Of a DNA stretch of 64,000 nucleotides, positions 9,348 to 17,680 are shown one piece after another (positions within the stretch are counted from its first letter, which is position 1; each line of letters starts with the position of its first letter). Both the position numbers and the translations under genes were made by a program. Under the pieces are notes generated by a model. The model saw nothing but the letters and a program-made list of their open reading frames with translations, was not told the DNA's origin and made no database searches. The DNA is from an uncultured Bacteroidia bacterium (lineage in GTDB: Bacteria; Bacteroidota; Bacteroidia; NS11-12g; UBA9320): the NCBI GenBank assembly GCA_943787465.1, contig CALSMN010000006.1, positions 124,001 through 188,000 of the forward strand. The letters run 5' to 3'.

Positions 9348-11110
9348 TGGATTTCAAAACGACTCTAGTCGCAAAAACAAAAAAAGCTATATCTGATTTA
9401 TATAGTATAGATGATTTCTCAATTGACTTTGAAAAAACAAATCCAAATTTTTCTGGAGATGTAACACTCGTTGTTTTTCCTCTCCTGCGATACAGTAAGA
9501 AAGGGCCAGAAGAAACTGCAAACGAAATAGGAGCCTATATCAAAAAAGAACTAGATCAAATTTATGATTTCAATGTAGTCAAAGGTTTTCTTAATATTGA
9601 ATTGACTGATTCCTATTGGTTGGATATTTTGAAAAAAAATATTGATATTGGAGTTCAAATCCCCAATATAGGCGCAAACCAAAAAGTAGTTGTTGAATAT
9701 TCATCACCAAACACTAATAAACCGCTTCATCTTGGGCATATTCGAAATAATGTACTTGGATATTCAATTTGTAAAATATACGAATCAGCTGGATATGAGG
9801 TAATCAAAAATAATTTAGTGAATGATCGGGGTATTCATATTTGTAAAAGTATGTATGCTTATCTTCGATTTGGAAATCATGAAACGCCTGAATCCTCTGG
9901 GGTAAAAGGTGACCATCTTGTAGGAAAATACTATGTAGAATTTGACAAAAATTACCAAAAAGAAGTTCAAGAACTGGTTGATAAAGGAATGGATAGCGAT
10001 GAAGCCAAAGAAAATGCTCCATCAATGGTTGCCACACGAGAAATGTTAAAAAAATGGGAAAATGGCGACCCAGAAACACTATCTATTTGGAAAGTAATGA
10101 ATGCATGGGTATATGAAGGATTTGATGAAACATACCGCAGACTTGGAGTCAGTTTTGATAAAATATATTATGAATCTGACACTTATCTTCTAGGTAAAAA
10201 AATAGTCCAAGAAGGATTAGAAAGGGGGGTGTTTTTTAGAAAACCAGATCAAAGTATTTGGATAGACCTCACCGAAGACGGATTAGACGAAAAAATTGTG
10301 CAACGCTCAGATGGAACATCAGTATATATTACTCAAGATATAGGAACAGCAGATTTAAAATATTCTGAATTCTCAATGGATAAATTCATCTATGTTGTTG
10401 GCAATGAGCAAGATTATCATTTTAAAGTGCTACAACGTATCTTAAAACGATTGAATAAACCCTATGCAGATGGCCTTTACCACCTAAGCTATGGGATGGT
10501 TGACTTACCTGAAGGCAAAATGAAAAGTCGCGAGGGAACTGTTGTAGATGCTGACGAACTGATAGCAGAAGTAGTCTCAACCGCAAAAAAACAAACTGAA
10601 GAATTGGGAAAAACTGAAGGTATGAATACCGATGAATTAACCGAATTATATGAAACACTAGGATTAGGTGCCCTTAAATACTATTTACTTAAAGTTGACG
10701 CAAAAAAACGTATGCTTTACAATCCCTCCGAATCCATTGATTTTCAGGGAAATACAGCACCATTTATTCAATATACTTACACTCGTATTGCATCTTTACT
10801 TCGTGCTGCAGATCAAATTAAATTTGAATATCCGTTATTACTTCACCCAACTGAAAAAGATTTGATAAAGAATATGCATGCTTATCCTGAATCAGTGTTA
10901 GCTTCTATACGAAGTAATAATCCATCAGAAGTTGCAAATTCTGTTTATGAAATAGCCAAAGGATTCAATAAATTTTATCATGAAATTTCAATTCTAGGCG
11001 AAGATGATTCCAACACTCGCTTTTTCCGAATAGCTCTCTCAGATATGGTAGGAAAAACTTTAAAACATGGATTTAGTTTATTGGGTATCGAAATGCCCAT
11101 GAGGATGTAA
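9347..11110 (+). CDS. argS: Arginyl-tRNA synthetase
   Basis: Class I aminoacyl-tRNA synthetase charging tRNA-Arg. The 587-residue protein shows the N-terminal Add-1 domain, the HIGH-type motif as HLGH (128-131, in SSPNTNKPLHLGHIRNN), a KMSK-like KMKSREG and the DALR C-terminal domain with the STY-rich IQYTYTRI segment. The start overlaps the SDR stop (TAATG). The convergent folP gene ends 10 bp downstream. Spacing leaves little room for an independent promoter, so expression probably depends on one near 7981. Confidence 0.95.
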   Translation: MDFKTTLVAKTKKAISDLYSIDDFSIDFEKTNPNFSGDVTLVVFPLLRYSKKGPEETANEIGAYIKKELDQIYDFNVVKGFLNIELTDSYWLDILKKNIDIGVQIPNIGANQKVVVEYSSPNTNKPLHLGHIRNNVLGYSICKIYESAGYEVIKNNLVNDRGIHICKSMYAYLRFGNHETPESSGVKGDHLVGKYYVEFDKNYQKEVQELVDKGMDSDEAKENAPSMVATREMLKKWENGDPETLSIWKVMNAWVYEGFDETYRRLGVSFDKIYYESDTYLLGKKIVQEGLERGVFFRKPDQSIWIDLTEDGLDEKIVQRSDGTSVYITQDIGTADLKYSEFSMDKFIYVVGNEQDYHFKVLQRILKRLNKPYADGLYHLSYGMVDLPEGKMKSREGTVVDADELIAEVVSTAKKQTEELGKTEGMNTDELTELYETLGLGALKYYLLKVDAKKRMLYNPSESIDFQGNTAPFIQYTYTRIASLLRAADQIKFEYPLLLHPTEKDLIKNMHAYPESVLASIRSNNPSEVANSVYEIAKGFNKFYHEISILGEDDSNTRFFRIALSDMVGKTLKHGFSLLGIEMPMRM

Positions 11111-11120
11111 GATATTCCAT

Positions 11121-11951
11121 TTATCTAATTTGCCTCATATAATTAAATAACTTAACACATTCCACCGCTTCTTTAACATGATGAACTCTAAGTATATTAG
11201 CACCGCCATTCAAAGCAAATGCATGTAAAAAAGTAGTCCCAGACTGAGCTTCTGAAGGATCAATCAATAGTACTTTATGGATCATACTTTTTAATGATAA
11301 TCCAACCAAAATAGGAATATTTAATTGTGAGACTTGGTTTAGATGCTCTAATAAAACATAATTATGATGTATTGTTTTTCCAAAACCAAACCCAGGGTCT
11401 ATAATTAAATCTTGAATTCCTGCATCATCACATTTTTGTTTAACCTTCACTAGATAATTAACGACTTCCCCTACTACATCAACATAGGTTGGATTAAGTT
11501 GCATCGTTTTAGGACTCCCTTTTTTATGCATTGCAATATATGGGACTCCCAATTTAGCAACCGTATCAATCATTGCATGATCATCGTGTCCAGCACTAAT
11601 ATCATTTATAATTGAAGCTCCAAATTGAACTGCCGCTTTAGCAACTTGACTTCTAAAAGTATCCACAGAAATTACCACATCAAAACGAGAAGTGATCTGT
11701 TGAATTATTGGTAAAACCCTATCTAACTCTTCTTGCAAAGAAACTACATTTGCACCTGGCCTTGTGCTATACCCACCGATATCAATTATTTTAGCTCCTT
11801 CTTTTATGATTTGTTTAGCTCTATTTATAGCTGCATCAATGGAAATATACTTTCCCCCATCTGAGAAAGAATCTGGTGTGATATTTAATATACCCATAAC
11901 AATTGGAGATGAAATATCTAGAGGTGTTCCTTTAATGTTAATGGTTCGCAT
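11121..11951 (-). CDS. folP: Dihydropteroate synthase
   Basis: Joins p-aminobenzoate to dihydropterin pyrophosphate in folate synthesis and is the sulfonamide target. Signature motifs are GILNITPDSFSDGG near the N-terminus, the IDIGGYSTRPGA segment, the ISVDTF and DPGFGFGKT motifs, and a late RVH motif (LRVHHVKEAV). I choose the ATG at 11951 (276 residues) because family members begin just before this point (M-R-T-I-N-I-K-G). The frame extends to a TTG at 11987, and another ATG lies at 11954. It diverges from the DUF1599 gene with about 48 bp between starts. Confidence 0.94.
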   Translation of the reverse strand: MRTINIKGTPLDISSPIVMGILNITPDSFSDGGKYISIDAAINRAKQIIKEGAKIIDIGGYSTRPGANVVSLQEELDRVLPIIQQITSRFDVVISVDTFRSQVAKAAVQFGASIINDISAGHDDHAMIDTVAKLGVPYIAMHKKGSPKTMQLNPTYVDVVGEVVNYLVKVKQKCDDAGIQDLIIDPGFGFGKTIHHNYVLLEHLNQVSQLNIPILVGLSLKSMIHKVLLIDPSEAQSGTTFLHAFALNGGANILRVHHVKEAVECVKLFNYMRQIR

Positions 11952-11999
11952 CATGGATTTATCAATGGATTTATACTTTTGTAACAAATTAATACCATT

Positions 12000-12548
12000 T
12001 TGAATACAGATACTGCTATACTTTTTGATAAATCGATTTTAATATGTAGAGATATCTTCGAAAAAAAGACCTTCGACTACGGAACCGCTTGGCGTATCCT
12101 GAGACCTATTTCCATTACTGACCAAATTTTTATTAAAGCGCAACGCATTCGAAGTATTGAAGAAAAAAAAGAAAACAAGGTAGGTGAGAGTATAGAAAAT
12201 GAATTTATTGGCATAATTAACTATTGTATTATTGCCTTAATTCAAATTGAAATAAAAGCTTCAGAAGAGATGGAAATGCAACCCCAAAAAGTATTAGAGT
12301 TATTTGATCAAAAAGCACAAATCTGTAAAGAACTGATGATGAAAAAAAATCATGACTATGGAGAAGCATGGAGAGATATGCGAGTAAGCACATATACAGA
12401 TCTGATATTAATGAAAATATTACGAACTAAACAAATTGAAGATAAAAAAGGGCAAACACTGATATCAGAAGGTATTGATGCCAATTTTAGCGATATGCTG
12501 AATTACTCGATTTTTGCTTTAATTCGAATCAATAATTTTTATAATTAA
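12000..12548 (+). CDS. DUF1599 protein with two tandem copies of the domain
   Basis: A conserved Bacteroidota protein of unknown exact role; the family is also called a nucleotide-modification-associated domain. The 182 residues contain an obvious internal duplication: ICRDIFEKKTFDYGTAWR (15-32) and ICKELMMKKNHDYGEAWR (106-123), each followed by a K-x-x-R-x-x-x-I-E-(E/D)-K-K segment and an N-Y-x-I-x-A-L-I end. Start is TTG at 12000: an in-frame stop lies at 11982 and no ATG or GTG intervenes. It sits between divergent folP and the BT_3928-type gene, an arrangement I recall from other Bacteroidota. Confidence 0.82.
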   Translation: MNTDTAILFDKSILICRDIFEKKTFDYGTAWRILRPISITDQIFIKAQRIRSIEEKKENKVGESIENEFIGIINYCIIALIQIEIKASEEMEMQPQKVLELFDQKAQICKELMMKKNHDYGEAWRDMRVSTYTDLILMKILRTKQIEDKKGQTLISEGIDANFSDMLNYSIFALIRINNFYN

Positions 12549-12549
12549 A

Positions 12550-14046
12550 ATGAGGTTCATTACTAATTTATTAAAAATATTAGTAGGGTTATTATTCATT
12601 TTTTCTGGCTTTATAAAGTCAAACGATCCCATAGGATTTAGTTATAAATTAGACGAATATTTTTCTGTCTTTTCAGCTGATTTGGAACCTGTTCAGGACA
12701 GCATTCAGATTGAACTCTCTAATCAAAATCAAAATTTTAGTCATAAAGAAAGCTTAAATGCGTATGCAACAAATTATACGATTACAACATTTCGGTCTCC
12801 TTGGAAGATTCATGCTGAGGCATTCCAAACTGAAATAACTATTTTACTTCACAACCAAAAGACATTATCATGGCTTCTAGAAGTTAAAGATACATCCAAC
12901 TTTGATAATCAAGCATTAATGGTGTGCAGAATAAAAAATCAAGAAGTTGCTAATCAAAGTATTAAAATTGATTTAGACACTGTAATAACCTCTCTAGATA
13001 TGGGTAAGTATATTAAACCTAATGGTTCTTCATCCCAGTTTTTTAAAAAAATTAGACCATATTCTCTACCTATTGGAATTGTAATTTGCATACTTGAAAT
13101 AATTCTAGGCATGGCATTAATTATTGGCTTTGCACCCAGAGTCACTATTTCTAGTATCCTTATACTCACCATACTTTTTACCTTTCTAACCTGGTACAGT
13201 GCATATTTTGGAAAAGTAACTGATTGTGGTTGTTTTGGTGATGCTATTAAATTGTCACCATGGCAGAGTTTCTATAAAGATATTGTTATACTCGGAGCAT
13301 CTATTATAATATTATTTGGTATTCGTTATATCAAATCTATTTTTTATAATGCATTTGCAATCAAAGTCATTATAGTTACAATATTATTATCTGTGAGTTT
13401 TTCGATGTATTGTGTACATTATTTGCCGATTATTAATTTTTTAAAATTTAAGAAAGGAAACAATATTTATAAATTAGCTACAATTCCTAAAGGAGCACCT
13501 GTTGATGTATATGAAAATATTTTCATATATGCCAAAAATGGTAAGGAAGAAGAATTTACATTATCAGAATTATCCAAAAGAAATCTTCAAGAAGAAGGTT
13601 ACCTATTTGTCGATCGAATTGACAAACTTATTTCCAAAGGGTATGAACCTGAAATCCATGATTTTAAACTCATGGATGAAAGTAGGTCAAACGATTATAT
13701 TGAGGATTTCTATGCTGATAGCAGTTATAAATTGCTTATCGTATTTAACGACATAGAAAAAGCAGAAATTAAAAATATTGAAAAATTAAAAAAACTGATC
13801 ACACAATGTCAAGTAGAAGATATTTCGCTATATCCAATTACAGCAAGTGACTCTAAAGTTGTAAATCAGTTTAAGGCAACCCATGACATTAACATACCAT
13901 TTTACTATGGGGATAAGACCAATTTAAAGTCAATTATTAGAAGTAATCCAGGTATTGTATTATTACACGGTAATATGGTTATTGAAAATTGGCCAAATAC
14001 TCGATTGCCGTCCTCGGAAAAAATTAAACGAATTATTGCTCGATGA
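12550..14046 (+). CDS. BT_3928-type DoxX/MauE-like membrane protein with C-terminal thioredoxin-like domain
   Basis: Integral membrane protein of 498 residues. One membrane segment lies near the N-terminus (about 4-22) with the family signature IFSGFIKSNDPIGF, then an extracytoplasmic stretch, then about four more segments between roughly 170 and 295. A CGCFGDAI motif (Cys226, Cys228) is shared with DoxX/MauE proteins thought to act in redox chemistry at the membrane. The last ~190 residues look like a thioredoxin fold without a CxxC pair. ATG at 12550, 1 bp after DUF1599; the stop overlaps the permease gene by 4 bp. Exact function unknown. Confidence 0.82.
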   Translation: MRFITNLLKILVGLLFIFSGFIKSNDPIGFSYKLDEYFSVFSADLEPVQDSIQIELSNQNQNFSHKESLNAYATNYTITTFRSPWKIHAEAFQTEITILLHNQKTLSWLLEVKDTSNFDNQALMVCRIKNQEVANQSIKIDLDTVITSLDMGKYIKPNGSSSQFFKKIRPYSLPIGIVICILEIILGMALIIGFAPRVTISSILILTILFTFLTWYSAYFGKVTDCGCFGDAIKLSPWQSFYKDIVILGASIIILFGIRYIKSIFYNAFAIKVIIVTILLSVSFSMYCVHYLPIINFLKFKKGNNIYKLATIPKGAPVDVYENIFIYAKNGKEEEFTLSELSKRNLQEEGYLFVDRIDKLISKGYEPEIHDFKLMDESRSNDYIEDFYADSSYKLLIVFNDIEKAEIKNIEKLKKLITQCQVEDISLYPITASDSKVVNQFKATHDINIPFYYGDKTNLKSIIRSNPGIVLLHGNMVIENWPNTRLPSSEKIKRIIAR

Positions 14047-15104
14047 TACGTTTTATATTGAAGAGGATTTTAAGCGGTTTTTTTATTCTATTTAGTGTCA
14101 TAACTGTTGTTTTCTTCTTATTTAAGTTTTCTTTTCCTAATCCAGAGAACATGGCCATTGGACAGCGAACAGATCAAGCTACACAGCATTCTATAAAGAA
14201 GGAATTTGGCCTCGACCAACCAACCTATAAACAATACTTATTTTTCCTAAATGACATCTCCCTCATTTCCTTCCACGATAAAACAGATCAAGAAAAACTT
14301 AACCAGAAGTATCGCCCATTTTTAAAATTTTATATCTTCAATACATTAATTCTAGTTAAAAAGCCATTTTTACGTAAATCATTTCAGTCCAGAATCAGAA
14401 CAGAACAATTAATTAAAGAATCATTCAAAGGAACATTAATTCTAGCTTTAGTATCAATACTATTTGCTTCTTTTTTTGGAATCATACTAGGTATTACAGC
14501 AGGTATCCAAGTGAATTCGTTTGTTGATCAAGCAGTTGTTTTTATAAGTACGCTTGGCATTTCTATTCCCTCCTTTTTCTCTGCCATTATCTTAGCTTGG
14601 TTGTTTGGGTATGTTTTTCATGACATAACGGGTTTATCCATGTCGGGGAGCTGGATTGATGTTGATCCCTTTACAGGACGATTTTACCAATGGAAAAATT
14701 TAATACTTCCAGCCATAGCTCTTGGTGTAAGGCCATTATCTATTTTTACTCTTCTAACAAGAAGTTCAATGCTAGAAACACTTAATCAAGATTTTATAAA
14801 AACTGCAAAATCAAAGGGGTTAGATTCTAAAACAATTTTAGTAAAACATGCTCTCCCTAATGCTTTGAATCCAGTAATTACTGCTATTAGCGGGTGGTTT
14901 GCTTCACTGCTTGCTGGTGCATTTTTTGTTGAATATATTTTCAATTGGCGTGGTTTGGGTAAACTAACTATTGAAGCTTTAGAGATGAACGATTTACCAG
15001 TAGTAATGGGATCCATACTTTTTGTTGGATTTCTATTTATTGTTATTAATATCATTGTTGACATTATATATGTCAAATTAGATCCGCGTATAAAATTAAG
15101 ATAA
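14043..15104 (+). CDS. DppB/OppB-type ABC transporter permease
   Basis: Membrane permease subunit of a peptide/nickel-type ABC importer, 353 residues. The N-terminal membrane segment and the GQRTDQAT...EFGLDQP region fit the DppB family, and the EAA loop reads KTAKSKGLDSKTILVKHALPNAL. About six membrane segments are visible. There is an extra stretch around residues 75-125 before the second segment. No ATPase, binding protein or second permease is beside it, so partners must lie elsewhere. It overlaps its upstream neighbour by 4 bp and aroK by 1 bp (TAATG). Confidence 0.85.
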   Translation: MIRFILKRILSGFFILFSVITVVFFLFKFSFPNPENMAIGQRTDQATQHSIKKEFGLDQPTYKQYLFFLNDISLISFHDKTDQEKLNQKYRPFLKFYIFNTLILVKKPFLRKSFQSRIRTEQLIKESFKGTLILALVSILFASFFGIILGITAGIQVNSFVDQAVVFISTLGISIPSFFSAIILAWLFGYVFHDITGLSMSGSWIDVDPFTGRFYQWKNLILPAIALGVRPLSIFTLLTRSSMLETLNQDFIKTAKSKGLDSKTILVKHALPNALNPVITAISGWFASLLAGAFFVEYIFNWRGLGKLTIEALEMNDLPVVMGSILFVGFLFIVINIIVDIIYVKLDPRIKLR

Positions 15105-15607
15105 TGCTAATATTCATAACAGGTTTTATGGGAGTTGGTAAATCTACTATTGGTAAAGCCATCAGTGAAAAACTAAATTATCCATTTATTGATCTTGATG
15201 AAGTTATAGAAAAAGATCAGGGTCTTTCCATTGCATCTATTTTTGAAAAGCACGGAGAAGATCATTTTCGATTACTAGAAGAAAAAATGCTTCAACAAAT
15301 AATTAAAAAATCTAAGAAAGCTATATTTTCACTTGGAGGAGGAACCATCTTCAACAAACACATTAGTTCCTTAATTTTATCACATGGCATCTGTATTTAT
15401 TTGGAAAAAAGTTGGGAAAACATTGAGATAGATCTTCATACACTTCATAAAAGACCTCTTATTCAACAAAAAACACAACAACAACTGAAGGCTTTATTTC
15501 ACGAAAGAGAACCATTTTACTCTCGTTCACAGTTAAAAGTTCCCATAAATGTTACGTTTGATGTCCAAAAATTGACAAATTATTTGAAATTATTAACAAA
15601 TAGGTAA
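15104..15607 (+). CDS. aroK: Shikimate kinase
   Basis: Phosphorylates shikimate at the 3-hydroxyl in aromatic amino acid synthesis. The 167-residue NMP-kinase fold has a P-loop GFMGVGKS (7-14), the shikimate-binding DLDEVIE segment, GGGT, and the lid region RPLIQ...FHEREPFY. The start overlaps the permease stop by 1 bp. It is the last gene of the run from DUF1599. No other shikimate-pathway gene is nearby. Confidence 0.92.
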   Translation: MLIFITGFMGVGKSTIGKAISEKLNYPFIDLDEVIEKDQGLSIASIFEKHGEDHFRLLEEKMLQQIIKKSKKAIFSLGGGTIFNKHISSLILSHGICIYLEKSWENIEIDLHTLHKRPLIQQKTQQQLKALFHEREPFYSRSQLKVPINVTFDVQKLTNYLKLLTNR

Positions 15608-15675
15608 CAGTCCTTGTATTCATGCGCTTCTTCGTCTTAACATTGGGGTATTATTAATTATTTAACACTAAAAAA

Positions 15676-15948
15676 ATGAACAAATCAGATTTAATTTCAG
15701 CTATGGCTGATTCAGCTGGTATCTCAAAAGCACAAGCTGGTGAGGCACTAAATGCATTTATGGATTCTACTTCTTCTGCACTTAAAAAAGGAGAAAAATT
15801 AATCCTTGTTGGTTTCGGTACTTTCTCAGTAAGCAATAGAGCTGCTAGAACAGGAAGAAATCCAAGAACAGGAAAAGAAATTAAAATTGCTGCTAAGAAC
15901 GTTGTTAAGTTCAAAGCTGGATCAGGTCTTTCTGACAAGGTAAATTAA
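15676..15948 (+). CDS. hup: HU-family DNA-binding protein
   Basis: Small nucleoid protein (90 residues) that bends DNA as a dimer. The HU/IHF signature is complete: [11 protein letters not shown] start, GFGTFSV, and the DNA-gripping arm [15 protein letters not shown] with the conserved Pro at its tip. The ATG at 15676 is preceded by an A-rich stretch (ctaaaaaa), the usual initiation context in this phylum. A strong intrinsic terminator follows, so it is probably transcribed alone and highly. HU rather than IHF is assigned by overall resemblance. Confidence 0.93.
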   Translation: MNKSDLISAMADSAGISKAQAGEALNAFMDSTSSALKKGEKLILVGFGTFSVSNRAARTGRNPRTGKEIKIAAKNVVKFKAGSGLSDKVN

Positions 15949-15968
15949 GTTTTTCTAAGTCAAGAGAG

Positions 15969-16001
15969 AAACCTCTGTATTAATTACAGAGGTTTTTTTT
16001 T
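15969..16001 (+). terminator. Intrinsic terminator of the HU gene
   Basis: Perfect 11-bp stem (AAACCTCTGTA / TACAGAGGTTT) with a TTAAT loop, followed by a run of T. It starts 20 bp after the HU stop. Confidence 0.88.
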
Positions 16002-16051
16002 GGATTAAATTATTTAGTACTATTTCATTATCCAATATCTATCTTCGCCCA

Positions 16052-17221
16052 ATCAAAAAGTCTTTCTTAAAATACATAGCTCAGACATCACCAAATCCTC
16101 CAATGTACGAATTCGTAAAAGGAGAAGGAATTTATTTGTACAATAAGACAGGAAATTCATTTATTGATTTAATAAGCGGTATTGCAGTGAATAATATTGG
16201 CCACAACAATCCATTTGTAACAAAAGCCATCAAAGAGCAAGTAGACCGATATAGTCACCAAATGGTTTATGGCGAATATATCATTGCACCACAAGTAGAG
16301 TTAGCTCAAGAATTAGCAAAACATCTACCCGAACAATTACAAAAATTTTATTTTTTAAATAGTGGCAGTGAAGCTATTGAAGGTGCTATGAAACTTGCAA
16401 AAAGACATACAAGAAGAACTAAAATAGTGGCAATGAAAAATGCTTACCATGGAAGTACATCCGGATCTTTGAGTATGATGAGTAACGAGTATTATTCCAA
16501 AGCATTCAGGCCTTTACTTCCTCATATCTATTTTATGGATTTTAATGACATTCATTCATTAGATATTATTGATACTGAAACAGCAGCTGTTTTTTTAGAA
16601 CCTATTCAGGCTGAAGTTGGATATATTCCTGCCACTCTTGATTTTTTAACTAAAGTAAGAGAAAAATGCAATGAAACTGGCACTCTACTTATTTTTGACG
16701 AAATTCAAACTGGCATTGGGAGATCTGGTAAGCTCTATGCATTTGAACACTATCAAATAATACCTGACGTCCTGGTATCTGCCAAAGCATTAGGAGGTGG
16801 TATGCCTATTGGAGCGTTCATTAGTTCCCATGAAATAATGCAAAGTATCGTTGACAACCCTATACTTGGACATATTACTACATTCGGTGGGCACCCCGTA
16901 TGTTGTGCTGCTGGAAATGCTTCTATTAAATATATTATTGAAAACAAACTTTTAAACAGCGTATCCAAAAAAGAAAAATTATTTAGAGATCTTTTAGTTC
17001 ATCCTAAAATAAAAAACGTTACGGGTAAAGGACTTATGTTGGCTGCACATTTAGATAGCTTTGAAGAAGTAGAGAGAACTATGCAACGTTGCATCGAAAG
17101 GGGTGTAATTATTGATTGGTTTTTGTATAATCAAAATGCTTTACGCATATCTCCACCGCTAATAATTACTGAAGATGAAATCAAAAAAGTTTGCGAAATT
17201 CTTTTAATAGCTCTAGATTAA
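16052..17221 (+). CDS. Class-III PLP aminotransferase (acetylornithine/aspartate aminotransferase family)
   Basis: PLP-dependent transaminase. It has the class-III core: NSGSEAIEGAMKLAKR, the KNAYHGS turn, IFDEIQTGIGRSGK, and the PLP lysine in SAKALGGGMPIGAF. Substrate is undecided (acetylornithine, GABA and related amines are all handled by this group). The first ATG is at 16103 (372 residues). In-frame codons before it encode FLKYIAQTSPNPP, which resembles the conserved LFL-x-H-x-AQTSPAP start of Bacteroidota members, so coding seems to begin further upstream. There is no ATG, GTG or TTG in frame; ATC at 16052 or ATT at 16022 are the candidates. Confidence 0.82.
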   Translation: MKKSFLKYIAQTSPNPPMYEFVKGEGIYLYNKTGNSFIDLISGIAVNNIGHNNPFVTKAIKEQVDRYSHQMVYGEYIIAPQVELAQELAKHLPEQLQKFYFLNSGSEAIEGAMKLAKRHTRRTKIVAMKNAYHGSTSGSLSMMSNEYYSKAFRPLLPHIYFMDFNDIHSLDIIDTETAAVFLEPIQAEVGYIPATLDFLTKVREKCNETGTLLIFDEIQTGIGRSGKLYAFEHYQIIPDVLVSAKALGGGMPIGAFISSHEIMQSIVDNPILGHITTFGGHPVCCAAGNASIKYIIENKLLNSVSKKEKLFRDLLVHPKIKNVTGKGLMLAAHLDSFEEVERTMQRCIERGVIIDWFLYNQNALRISPPLIITEDEIKKVCEILLIALD

Positions 17222-17224
17222 AAA

Positions 17225-17392
17225 TTATGACTCTAAATCTTCTATTTTTTTAAGTACTGCATCTGCTTCTGCAGCTTTAGCATCAGATTCAGTACGATTA
17301 ATTGTGCTTAATTGATAGGATTCTTTGAGAAGTTTTTCATATTGATTCTCCAGAATTTCTTTTTGAGTTTTCTTTTTAAATATACCGAACAT
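17225..17392 (-). CDS. Lacal_2735-type small protein
   Basis: A 55-residue protein beginning MFGIFKKKTQKEILENQYEKL and ending in a charged helix (SDAKAAEADAVLKKIEDLE). It matches my recollection of the Lacal_2735 family of small Bacteroidota proteins: a short amphipathic MFG-(L/I)-FKKK start, then a coiled coil. Function is unknown; the basic N-terminus could bind membrane or nucleic acid. ATG at 17392, TAA at 17225-17227. It is convergent with the aminotransferase (3 bp between stops) and lies opposite a longer but implausible plus-strand frame. Confidence 0.75.
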   Translation of the reverse strand: MFGIFKKKTQKEILENQYEKLLKESYQLSTINRTESDAKAAEADAVLKKIEDLES

Positions 17393-17446
17393 GATTAATC
17401 AACATCTTAAAATACTATTGGTTCATCATTCTGCCTTTTTTTTATG

Positions 17447-17611
17447 TTATTTACCCCATAATCCTTCTTGCCGTCCTCTCTTTTTCTTATTTGATTTTGG
17501 ATTATATCCATCCATATCCTCTTCTAATGCCGCACAATGTTTAGTTTTACAAGAAGTAAAAGATACACATAGAAATAAAGCCAACATGCATATAATAAAA
17601 ATATTTTTCAT
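17447..17611 (-). CDS. Small putative lipoprotein
   Basis: A 54-residue product with a signal peptide and a lipobox ending FTSC (lipidated Cys at 21), then a very short polar tail rich in Lys/Arg (NKKKRGRQEGLWGK). It ends 54 bp before the Lacal_2735-type gene on the same strand. ATG at 17611. Short lipoproteins with a basic tail are common in Bacteroidota, but I cannot name this family. It is divergent from the TonB receptor, with 69 bp between starts. Confidence 0.65.
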   Translation of the reverse strand: MKNIFIICMLALFLCVSFTSCKTKHCAALEEDMDGYNPKSNKKKRGRQEGLWGK

Positions 17612-17672
17612 TATTCAAATATTAAATATATATGGGATTTATCAAAAAAATAAGACTGACCATTTGAGGTAT

Positions 17673-17680
17673 TATATTTG
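17673..17680 (+). promoter_or_regulatory. -7-like box abutting the TonB receptor start
   Basis: TATATTTG matches TAnnTTTG but lies directly against the ATG at 17681. If it is a real promoter the mRNA would begin inside the annotated frame, so either the box is fortuitous or translation starts further in. Confidence 0.25.
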
